A DNA stretch of 24,198 nt. Origin: Alectoria sarmentosa. Taxonomy: Eukaryota; Ascomycota; Lecanoromycetes; Lecanorales; Parmeliaceae. The position numbers were made by a program, and so were the translations under genes. The notes below the pieces were generated by a model. That model was given only the letters and a program-made list of their open reading frames with translations. It did not search any database and was not told where the DNA came from. Each line of letters opens with the position of its first letter. Within the stretch, counting starts at the first letter, position 1. Below, one piece after another: positions 1-9,879 of this stretch. The stretch spans positions 1-24,198 of the forward strand of contig WOGZ01000425.1 of NCBI GenBank assembly GCA_009733775.1, written 5' to 3'.

Positions 1-1104
1 AATAATTATATTTAATATAATTAATATAAAAAACGCGATCGAAAAAAAGTTATATTATGTTATAAATTGTTTTTAAATATTATTTATGATGTAAATTTGA
101 TCAAAAATCGATCTTTCGTTTTTTAAAGATTTTAAAACAAGCATATAAATAATGATCGCGCTTTACATTTTATACGTGAATGAAACGATCGAATGATTAA
201 TAATGATTTATTATGAGATTATCGAGACGGCGTTATTATATTAAATGTTATAAACGCGATATTTTTTATATTTATCGATTAAAATTATAATGTTAAATTT
301 TAAAGAATATAAAATGTTATTAATATCACGCTCATTAAAATTAATGAAATTATTTATATTCGTTTTAATTTTGTGATGCTTTTTATTCTCGTTTTGATCG
401 TTATTTAAATCGTCGTTTTATAAAACGTTTATTTTAAATGTAACGATTTTAATTTTATCGTTGTCACAACATCATTTAAATATCTCATTTATAAACGACG
501 TCGCATCATATCGATCGCAAATTTGATTTATAAAATCGAAATTATGTCGCAGAGACTTTATAATATATAAATAACGCGTAATACAATTTACTAACTTTGT
601 TGAAAATTAAATAAATTAAATAAATTGAATAATTTTCAAAAAAGAATTAAAAGACGCGCTATTAAAGAAATCGATATTAAAAAAATTTATTAATAAATCT
701 CATAGCAGAGGATTTTTTATATCGATTAAAATATTTTTTGATCGTTTAAAAATATAAAAAACGCGTCGTTGAATAAAAAAGAAGATAATAAACGAGATAA
801 AAAAAGAGAGCGCGTTTTAAAAAAACGAAAATCGATTAATTTGAAAAAACGACGATTATGAAAAAAAAAGTTTATTCGAAATCTTTTTAAAAGTCTTTTT
901 ACGCGTTTATAAATAATAATAAATAATTATTGAGCTCGTTTTTGATTTCGATTATTAATAATAATAAATTTCGCGAAAGATTATTTAAGAAAGTTAGTAA
1001 AGGCTTTAAAAGAGAAATAAAAAATATATACGTGTTTTAAACGTTTAATAACGTTTAAGCGAGGGGTATTAAAATTGAATATATACATATTATTAAAACC
1101 CAGC

Positions 1105-1282
1105 CTTTTACGTAACGTACGTAAAGTTAATTTTAAAATCGATTTTAAGGTCGACTTTAAAATTAATTTTAAAATTAGTCGTATCTTAACATTATCTTGA
1201 CGAATAAGCTTAAAAATACGATTCTTTTATATTTTTTATATACTTAATTAACTCATATACGATATTTATTATATATCTTTTC
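1105..1282. repeat. 178 bp direct repeat, copy 1
   Basis: It begins cttttacgtaacgtacgtaa and runs to atatatcttt. It aligns without gaps to 2738-2915 at a constant offset of 1633 bp. All differences noticed by eye are C/T or G/A. Near its start is an internal 12 bp periodic array (units like ttttaaggtcga). Two well-separated copies could be long terminal repeats, solo LTRs or another dispersed repeat. No coding domain survives between them to decide. Confidence 0.85.
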
Positions 1283-1439
1283 ATAAATTATAAACTCGAT
1301 TTATGACGATAAAAGAATAACATTTATTCTCGCATTTTTCACATATGAATATCTTATTAATAATGATCTAAAATAAATCATTATTACATTGCGACAGTTC
1401 GTTTTTTTTAACTCGTAATTTTCGACGAGTTGGGTTATC

Positions 1440-2130
1440 GTAATTCAAATATAAAAAATATCGAATTAAGTCTCTTCGCATAGAGCATTCAATTTCATAT
1501 TATCGAATTATAAGTTTCTTCGTATAAGGCATTTCGTTTCATATTATCGAGTTATAAATTTTTTCGCATAAAGTATTTCGTTTTAAATCATCGAGCATTT
1601 AATTTCATTCGAGTATTTCGTTTTATATCATCGAATATTTCATTTTTTTTCAAATACAATTATAAAATATCGAATTAAGTTTCTTTATATAGAGTATTCA
1701 ATTTCTTCATATAAGCAATAAATTTTTTCGCATAAAGTATTTCGTTTTATATTATCGAGTAACAAGTTTCTTCACATAAAGTATTTCGTTTTATATTATC
1801 GAGCATTCAATTTCATTCGAGCATTTCGTTTTATATTATTGAATATTTTATTCTTTTAAGTTTCTTCGTATAAAGCATTTCGTTTCATATTATCGAATAT
1901 TTCATTTTTTCAAATTTCTTCGTATAAGGCATTTCGTTTCATATTATTAAACATTTCATTTTTTCAAATCTCTTCGTATAAAACATTTCGTTTCATATTA
2001 TCGAATATCTCATTTTTTCAAGTTTCTTCACATAAAGCATTTCGTTTTATATTATCGAATATCGTATTCTTTCAAGTTTCTATATACGAATATTCAATTT
2101 TTACGAATAAAACATTAAATTTCGAATTTA
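1440..2130. repeat. 54 bp minisatellite
   Basis: The core shows exact 54 bp spacing. Units beginning tttcttcgtataaag or a close variant start at 1861, 1915, 1969, 2023 and 2077. Each contains catttcgtttcatattatcg and a tcatttttt tract. Before 1861 the same words recur with irregular spacing, suggesting older, rearranged units. The units are contiguous with no spacers. CpA is more frequent here than in the flanking AT sequence. Confidence 0.85.
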
Positions 2131-2276
2131 ACGAGCTTTTTATAATAAAAAAAAGAAATAAATTCTTATTTTCTATTAAGCTTTTTATAATAAAAAGAGA
2201 AAAAAATTTCAAATTTATCGAACTTTTTATAAATAAGAGAATTAAATTTTAAAGGATTTTTTAAAATAATATGAGA

Positions 2277-2620
2277 ACACGCCCTTGATTAGAGTGTCAA
2301 ATTTTAAATTATTATTAAACTTTTTATATTATAAAGAAAAACAAGTTTTTATATCAAAATAACTTTTCGTATTATTAAAGAAAATAAATCTTTATTTCGA
2401 ATTAAACTTTTTATATAAAAAGAATCACGTCTTTAATTAAAGTGTTAAGTTTTAAATTATTATTGAGCTTTTTATATTATAAAGAGAAATAAGTTTTTAT
2501 ATTAAAGCAACTTCTCGTATTATAAAGAAAAACAAGTTTTTACATTAAAGCAATTTCCCGCATTATAAAGGAAAACAAGTTTTTACATTAAAGCGACATC
2601 TCTCAAATTCTTATTAAGCT
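2277..2620. repeat. 148 bp duplication with 43 bp tandem repeats
   Basis: A 148 bp segment is repeated head to tail: gcccttgatt at 2281 pairs with gtctttaatt at 2429, and aagtttttat at 2343 pairs with 2491. A 43 bp unit beginning aagttttta then repeats at exact spacing from 2491, 2534 and 2577. Visible differences between units are mainly transitions. No coding potential is seen. Confidence 0.8.
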
Positions 2621-2737
2621 TTTCATATTACAAAGCGGAAAAAAGTTTTTATATCAAAGCATCGTAACGTATCGCTATAAAAGAATATTAAAACAATCGT
2701 ATACTTTTGACGCTATAGAGAAATGTTGAAAATCAAT

Positions 2738-2915
2738 CTTTTACGTAACGTACGTAAGGTTAATTTTAAGGTCGACTTTAAGGTCGATTTTAAGATTAAC
2801 TTTAAGATTAGTCGTGTTTTGACATTGTTTTGACGAATAAACTTAAAAACACGATTTCTTCGTATTTCTTATATACTTAATTAACTCATATACGATATTC
2901 ATTATATATCTTTTA
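2738..2915. repeat. 178 bp direct repeat, copy 2
   Basis: This is the second copy of the repeat at 1105-1282, in the same orientation with no indels. It keeps more C and G in the 12 bp periodic part (for example ttttaaggtcga where copy 1 has ttttaaaatcga), so it looks less mutated than copy 1. It also ends in the shared block that includes tatacttaattaactcat. Confidence 0.85.
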
Positions 2916-5900
2916 ACATATATTAATAATGAATTAATAAATTAATAAAAAAACAACGATTATACGCGTTTTCGTCGATAAATAAATGAATCGAAAAAAA
3001 TATTGATCGACTCGAGCAAGCTTAATACGATTTTAAGATCGATATTTGAATATTTATTTATTTAATAAATAATAAATCGAATTTCGTGATTTTTATATCA
3101 TTAAATAACGCAAAGCGAGCTTTATAATTCACGAAATTTTGAAAATAATTTATATTTAAGAGAATAAAAAGCATAAGTTATAAGATTTTTATATATAAAT
3201 TTTTAATAAAAACGCTCGAAAGGTTTAAAAGTCGTTATTCGAACGTTAATCGAAAAGCGTAATAATATAGAATTTATAATTGACTGCATATACAAATTTA
3301 AGATATTTTAATTTAATTTTACATTATTCTTTTATATAATAGTGATATAATAAAATAAACGTTAAAATGAAAACGATTTTAAGATCATTAAAAACTTTTT
3401 AATATTTTAAACTTTATTTAAAAAAGTGATTTTTTTAATTAATTGACTTAAGAATTTTATAAGTTTAAAAACATTTCGAATAAAACGTCGATAAAAATTA
3501 ATAAAGTTTAAGAAATTTTAAACGATTTTAATTATTTTAAATATAAATTAATCGAATATAACGAAAACTTTTTTTATATTTATTTAAATATCTTTAATAA
3601 TGATAATTAAGTTAAAATATTTTATTTTAATTATATCAAATAAGCTTTTTTGCATATCGATTTAAATCTTTATTTTTTAAAAACGTGATAAAATAAAACG
3701 CATATGTTTAATTTTTTTTTTTTGCTTTTATTATAAATTAAAATATTATTAATATAAACGATATAAAATATATTAAAATATTTATATAATATATTATTAA
3801 CATAATTTTAAAAAGTGAAAAAAACGTCGTATAATTCGAAATTTATAATTAAAAATTTATGAAAATCGTATTAAATGCAAAAAAGAATTTTTTATTTTTT
3901 ATTTTCGATTATTTATAATTTATTAAATATTAACATAATATTTAAAATTATATAAACTTTTACTTAATAAATGCGCGAAAGAATTTTTTAAATTGAAAAT
4001 AATAAATATCGATTTTTGATAACAATAACGTTAAAAGCGCGATAATTTATATAAAAACGAAGTTTTTCGTTAAGTTTTCCCGTAAAAAAAACGAGTGACG
4101 TTGTTAAAAAAAAAGCTTAAACGAATAAATTCTTTAATAAAATTATCGTCGAAATATTTTTTTTTAATTTAAATTCATTTTAAAATATATCGTATATAAA
4201 ATTAAAGCTTGATTTTTTATTAAACATTAATAAAATTTTATAATTATTCAAATAATAAAAAGAAAGTTTATTAATTTTCGTATAAAAAAAATATTAAAAA
4301 AATCGTGATATTTTGAAAATACGATAATGAAAAAATTTGAAATCTTTTTTTCATTTAAAGTCTTTTCGATATTATGCATATATATTATAAAAAATTAAAT
4401 TTAAAATTTTTTAGTAAGTTAAATAAAGAGAGCGACGTTAATTATATAAATTTTCAAAAACTTTAACGTTAATAGTTTTTGAATACGATTACAAAAAGAT
4501 TTTTAGATTTTTAAATAATGATTTTAAGAACTTCTGTCTCAGAATTCTTTAAATATTTAATTCGACGCCGTTTTATTTTGCGTCGTAAAGCTTTTTTTTT
4601 TGAAAAAGGTTTTTTTAAAAAGCGAGGCGTTAAAGATAAAAGATTTTGAAAAAGATTTAATAAAGTTTTTTAAAGAAATCATCGAAATTGATTTTTCGTT
4701 TTCGAGTTTCGATTAATAAATTAATGTGTTTTCTTTAAAAGAAAAATAAATCGAAACGTAATATTTTTTTATTCAATTTAATTTTATAATTATATCGAAG
4801 TTTGAAAAAATAATAATAAAAAATATAATTATTATAAATAATTTAAAATGTTTTAAGATTTGAAATGAAACTATTATAAAATAAATTATAAATTTAAATT
4901 AAATAAGTTAATTATTAAACTTTCGAAAATCTCAATTCTTTTTAAATGAAATTAATTTTTTTCTGTTAATTTGCGTATAAAAATGATTAATAAAATTTTT
5001 AATATTAATATTAATATTAAATAGATTTTTAATTAAATATAAAATGTAAGTTAAATTAAAAGTATATATATAAATAAAATGTTTTTCAAAATTAAACTTC
5101 GATTATTTAATATAAAATATTGATAATATTGTTAAAATTTATTTTATACGTCTTTAAACGCGATTATGTTTAAAAATTATACATTTTTTAAATTAAAAAT
5201 GTTTAAAATTATAGAAAAAGCGCTTTTCGAACGAAATAAAGCTTTACGTTTTTTAATGATTTTCTTTGAAAAATAATTAATGATAATACGATTTATATAA
5301 TCGTCGTAAAAATAAAATTGTTATCGCGATAGCGTTTTAATTTCGTTTTATTAATGAGATCGCGGAAATTAATAAAATAAAAAACTTAATCGATAATAAA
5401 TAAATTTATGATTATGTTATTATCGTTAATATTATAATTAATTAAAGCGTTAATAAAAATTGAAACAATAATTGTAATATCGAAGCATGATTTTTTAAAA
5501 ATGTAAAAAATTATTTATCGTTATTCATTATTTATTTGTTAATAAAGTTTTTTAAATTTCATAAAAAAAAAGAAGTTTATATTAAACGAAATTAAAAAAA
5601 ATCGAAGTTCGTTATTAAACTCTTTTTTGAACACGAAATATTAATTAATTTTATTAAATTTAATATTATAAATATATGATTCGAAATCGATTAAATAATA
5701 ATAATAAAAAACGATTCGCTTATTTAAGCTTTTAAATATAATGTTAAATAATTACTTTTAAATCGAAATTGTTAAAAATTAATTTTATATATTTATAAAA
5801 TTAAATTAAAATGCGAATAATAATTTCATTATTAAATTTAATAAAAAAAAAATTCGCTTAATAACTTTTCTTTTTAAACGTTTTACGATATATATAAATC

Positions 5901-6569
5901 GTTTAAATTTAATAAAATATTAATCTATATTATCATAAAGCTTAACTTTAAAAACGTAAAAAAATGTTTTCAAAATAATGAGATTTTTTTCGTATAATTT
6001 AAAGTCGAAAGTTTTCGAAAATCGTTTGAAAATTTTAAAGAAATTAAGATTATTAAAAATAGAAAATAATTTAAAACGAGAATTCGAAAGTTTAAATATA
6101 ATTTATAATTTTTCGAAATAATATCGAATTTTATCGAGTTTCGTTTGCTCGCGTTCGATTTAAATTCGTATTTAAATTATTTCGAATTGTAAAGCGCGTA
6201 TTTAATTTTCGTTTATTTTCTTATTTTTAAATGTTATAAATTAAGCATAAAAAAAGACGAGAATTTATTCGAAATTAATTTTAACGATTTATTATTATTT
6301 TTTTATATTTTTAAAAATTAATTTAATATTAAATAAAATATTTTCGATTAAAATTTCTTTAATATTTATGAAATTAAAAAATAAATTATTAAATTAAATA
6401 AAAAATGCGTTAATAAAAACGTTTAAAAGATTTTTATATATGTTCGTTATTATTAATAATATTTCGAAAATGTTAAAAATATTATCGATCGAAAAAATAA
6501 CGATAATAAAAATAGAGTGATGATAAATATACATCACTTTTTCATAAATGTATATCACTTTTTAATACA

Positions 6570-6734
6570 TGTATATTCTTTTTTCGATTAAATAAATATA
6601 AATTAATTAGACGAATAAAATTATAAACGTTAAAATCTCGAAAGTAAATTCTCGACGCAACTTACATTTATAGCGATTATTAATTAATTTAAATGAATTC
6701 ATTAATGTGTTTTTCATTTCGCCACGCAATTTAT
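6570..6734. repeat. Left non-satellite interior of the inverted-repeat element
   Basis: This AT-rich stretch lies between the left inverted repeat and the tandem arrays. It has no open frame and no recognised motif. Confidence 0.4.
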
Positions 6735-6799
6735 TTCAATAAATCAATTTATCTCGATTTATTATTCGCTATCATTATCGTTATCGCATTGTTATTACG

Positions 6800-7625
6800 A
6801 TTAAATAATTATTGCAATCGTGCAATTAAACAATTATATAATTATTGCAATCGTGTAATTAATTAAATAATTAAACAATTATATAATTATTGCAATCGTG
6901 TAATTAATTAAATAATTAAATAATTAAATAATCGAATAATCGAATAATTAAATAATTAGATAATTAGATAATTAAATAATTAAATAATTAAGTAATCGAG
7001 TAATCAGATAATTAAATAATTAAATAATTAGATAATTATTACAATTATTACGATTCATTATAATCGTGTCGTTATTATAGTTTTGCAATTAAGTGGTTAA
7101 ATAATTAAATAATCAAGTAATCAAATAGTTAAATAATCAAATAATTAAATAATTAAGTAATCAAATAATCAAATAATCGAATAATTAAATAATTAGATAA
7201 TTATTACAGCTATTGCAATTCATTATAATATTAAAATATTTAAATTAAATGAATTTATTAATTATTCTTTTAAAGCTTTTTTAAAACGAATTTTATATAT
7301 AATATTAATTATATAATTAACATAATAACAAATCGAAAAAGACTGAAAATTAATCGTTTTTTTAATATATAATCATGTTATCATTATAATCTTATAATCT
7401 TGTAATCAAATAATCAAATAATTAAATAATCAAATAATCGAATAATTAAATAATCAAATACTTAAATAGTTAAATAATCAAGTAATCGAGTAATTAAATA
7501 ATTAGATAATCAAATAATCAGATAATCAAATAATCAAATAATTAAATAATCAAGTAATCGAGTAATTAAATAATCAAGTAATCAAGTAATCAAATAATCA
7601 AATAATTAAATAATCAGATAATTTA
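6800..7625. repeat. 8 bp tandem repeat arrays (ATAATYRA-like)
   Basis: Runs of an 8 bp unit such as ataattaa, ataatcaa, ataatcga, gtaatcga and ataattag occupy most of about 6900-7040, 7085-7205 and 7390-7625. Variants differ at the same positions by C/T or A/G. Longer copies are superimposed: ttattgcaatcgtg recurs near 6810, 6843 and 6888, and gataattattac followed by attcattataat occurs near 7030 and 7190. The arrays lie wholly inside the inverted-repeat element. Confidence 0.85.
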
Positions 7626-7921
7626 ACTTTTTATCGTTGCGAAAATTTATTTGATTACATATTTCACTTTTTTTAAGAATTTCAAAAAGGGTTATGCGTC
7701 GATAAAGATATACAAAATAAATAAAAATGTATATATATCAAAAAGTGATATACATTTATCAAAAAGTGGTGTATATTTATTATCACCCTAAAAATAAACG
7801 TTCGTAATATTATAAACGAAAATTTAAATAATATTATATTTAAAATAATATTTAATAATTATAAATTAAATATATTATATAAAATGAACGTAAAAAGAAA
7901 AAAGAAAGAAAAGTACTTTTT

Positions 7922-7951
7922 GCGCTTAAATATTCTTCGTAATTTAAGCGC
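7922..7951. other. Perfect 10 bp hairpin at the isochore edge
   Basis: GCGCTTAAAT (7922-7931) and ATTTAAGCGC (7942-7951) are exact inverted repeats around a 10 nt loop. The hairpin lies where composition shifts from the AT block towards the gene island. No T-run or gene end makes it a terminator, and its function is unknown. Confidence 0.5.
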
Positions 7952-8095
7952 TAAACCGAATGCGATTAACGCGATATTCAATTAATTAAGGTGAAACGAA
8001 CTTAATCGTTTCAGATTGAGATCTGAATAGTTCGGGTGAAAATGACATTCGGGTAGTTGAGGTGAACATGAATTTAGATTTTTAATAGGGACGTG

Positions 8096-8798
8096 TTTTC
8101 GAACCGTGACACTCTATTACACATGCTATGATCAATTTGATCTTATGGCCACCTCACTGCGAGATTGTTGTACGGCCCAAAAAGTGATCACAGCAAAACT
8201 TTCTCACAACATCGAGCAGTTCAGGATTGCTGTTTTGACTCCTTTTTGATATTTCCGTAGAAGATAGCGTCCCTTCTACCCCTGGATTTTGTCTGCTTCC
8301 TTATTGCCAAATCATTTTATCTTCCACATGTAAATTTCGGACGTGGTCAGCATCTCCAATTCCTGAGGATTTTCCGCAGGTTTGCTACTTGGAACTCTTA
8401 TCTCCGTCCACAAGGTGTCTCCTGCCATTCCTGCTGCCTTGTGTCACATCTTTCTTTACCTCGTGCTTGTCCTTATTTCTTGGAATAGTCTTGCACTGAT
8501 ACCGACACATGTTTCGGCTCAAATAGAATCACTACCTGACACCCTTTTGGGGCAATAGTAGAAAAGTCATGCTCTGGCGGTAGGAATATGTAACATATTG
8601 AAAACACTGAAGCTGTGGTCCTTCCGCTGTGAAACGCCGCGTCTAACAATGCATTTGCGCATCAAGCGTGAAGCTCTGTAAAGCATAAAGCATTGTGAAC
8701 ATCAGCGGCCTGTATACAATACCTGTAGCCGAAACGCCCATCGCTCAGTTTGTTAAGAACTTCGTGTTGTACAACGTTGTAGACGGCTTCTGCTTTGC
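8096..8798. other. Gene-free stretch between isochore and Mpo1-like gene
   Basis: Composition is normal for the island, with no open frame over 60 codons and many pyrimidine-rich tracts on the + strand. The part next to 8798 should hold the 3' UTR and polyadenylation region of the minus-strand Mpo1-like gene. I see no RNA gene or repeat in it. Confidence 0.5.
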
Positions 8799-9551
8799 TT
8801 AGTCATTCGTCCTATAGCCGTGGCTTTGGCCCTGGGACCTCCGATACTTTTCCACCTCCTTTTCGACTGCGCTTTCCACCCGTGACTTCAATTCTGGTCG
8901 ATAACCAATAAAGAACAGGATCTCCATCCAGACGAAGAATGGCGCTAAGACCAAAGCTTGGACTAGGTTATCTAGTAATGCGGGTGCTCTTCCCTCGAAT
9001 AAACCGTGACCGATAAATTGAGCGACCCAGCTCGAGGCAAATATGCCCACCGCCCAATAATTTGCTATCGCACCATATGTAGTGGTTAGATATTCTGAGT
9101 ATGCAGTTCCCGCGAGCAGAAGAGGAGCTAGAAGACCTCCAGCCACAGGCTCCATCAGAATATAGACTATTGCGTATATTAGGGTAGCAATAGTCCCCAG
9201 ATTAGGCGGAAGGTTCGGTATAACAAGCCAGCTTGGAATGGGTACCAATGAGGGCGTGTTGGTACCCTGATATCGGTTTGAGTAATTTTCCAGAAAAGAG
9301 TAGCTGAGGTCTCTTACGAGTAGAAAAAAAGTCATCAGAATCATCGGCACACAGACTATGTGAATGGCTTTGTTGGCCTTGAGACGCAAAGGGTCAGGGA
9401 CATTTGGATTGCGCTCGACTCGATCTGGGAGCTACTCTTACAGTAGTGTGATGATACGAGCCATACTGGTGTAGTGTCAGCATTGGAGTAGCCTCGGGCT
9501 TGCTCAGCGTAGACTTACGAACAAAAGCTGGTTCTCAAGGTTGAGAGACAT
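8799..9551 (-). CDS. Mpo1-like (DUF962/YGL010w) ER membrane protein
   Basis: Predicted 211 residues from three exons: 9519-9551, 9442-9465 and 8799-9377. The introns (53 and 64 bp) have GTAAG donors and CAG/AAG acceptors. Splicing gives MSLNLENQLLF, then YGSYHHTT, then ANKAIHIVCVP, restoring the amino-terminal block of the family that the long last-exon frame alone lacks. Several hydrophobic membrane segments span about residues 26-175. Conserved histidines are visible at 16, 17, 25 and 143, the last in the motif QFIGHGLFEGR before PALLDNLVQALVLAP. The tail is basic and hydrophilic. Yeast Mpo1 is an iron-dependent dioxygenase of fatty-acid alpha-oxidation in the ER; the family is sure, the exact substrate here is inference. 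The gene is divergent from ATP1. It is somewhat longer than the yeast protein because of the loop at residues 45-75. Confidence 0.9.
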
Positions 9552-9879
9552 TTCGAAGGCTACAGGAAGAAAGAGTAGGAGACGTGAGTTAGCGACCGAT
9601 TCGCAAAATCATGAGAGAGGGAACATTTCGCAAACTGATTGCTGATGCTAGAGCTCCTAGGTGTAGTACAGTACTCCTTCAAGTTTTCCACTTTTGTTCT
9701 AGGAAGAGCTAGGGGCTTGGCGCGATTCTTGAACCTCCTCTTCTAAAATAAAGCTTTGCCAACCACATAAGTTACTCAAGCTGAGAATTCGCACCTCATC
9801 CCAAGTTCTCTTCCGCTCTGGTCAATTGCATTGGCAACCCGTCCCTTCTTTTCTTTGTTGTTCTCAAACTCCACTCAAG
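9552..9879. promoter_or_regulatory. Shared divergent promoter, Mpo1-like / ATP1
   Basis: The 328 bp between the two start codons must carry the 5' UTRs and promoters of both genes. The final 80 bp before the ATP1 start are pyrimidine-rich (runs such as cccttcttttctttgttg), typical of transcription starts in highly expressed filamentous-fungal genes. No TATA box is obvious. Co-regulation of the two genes is possible but not shown. Confidence 0.5.

Larger units (their letters stand above)
6515..7789. mobile_element. TA-flanked inverted-repeat element, RIP-degraded
   Basis: The left end starts gagtgatgataaatatacat. The reverse complement of the right end starts gggtgataataaatatacac. The two match over about 55 bp (6515-6569 and 7735-7789) with roughly five mismatches. 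The dinucleotide TA lies immediately outside both ends (6513-6514, 7790-7791), as expected for the target duplication of Tc1/mariner-type elements. Each terminus holds imperfect subrepeats of about 22 bp built on tatatcacttttt. The 1275 bp length would suit a mariner, but the interior has no open frame and is largely 8 bp tandem repeats, so this is a dead or non-autonomous copy. Superfamily assignment is inference. Confidence 0.72.
1..8095. repeat. Left AT-rich, RIP-like isochore
   Basis: This block is almost entirely A and T. Most of the remaining C and G occurs as CpG (runs such as acgcgatcg), while CpA and TpG are visibly scarce outside the tandem-repeat tracts. No open frame over 60 codons is present. 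Repeat copies inside it differ by transitions. This is the pattern expected of repeated DNA mutated by RIP (CpA to TpA) in Pezizomycotina. The stretches 1-1100 and 2920-6510 hold no recognisable gene, and any transposon coding sequence there is too degraded to name by eye. Composition changes over about 7900-8100. The RIP reading is inference; dinucleotide indices were not computed. Confidence 0.85.

Noticed and set aside
1861..2130. Possible CRISPR array from regular repeats
   Set aside because: The 54 bp units are contiguous with no unique spacers, and the genome is fungal. This is a minisatellite.
1105..2915. Intact LTR retrotransposon
   Set aside because: The interior is only about 1.45 kb of tandem repeats with no coding remnants, primer-binding site or target duplication seen.
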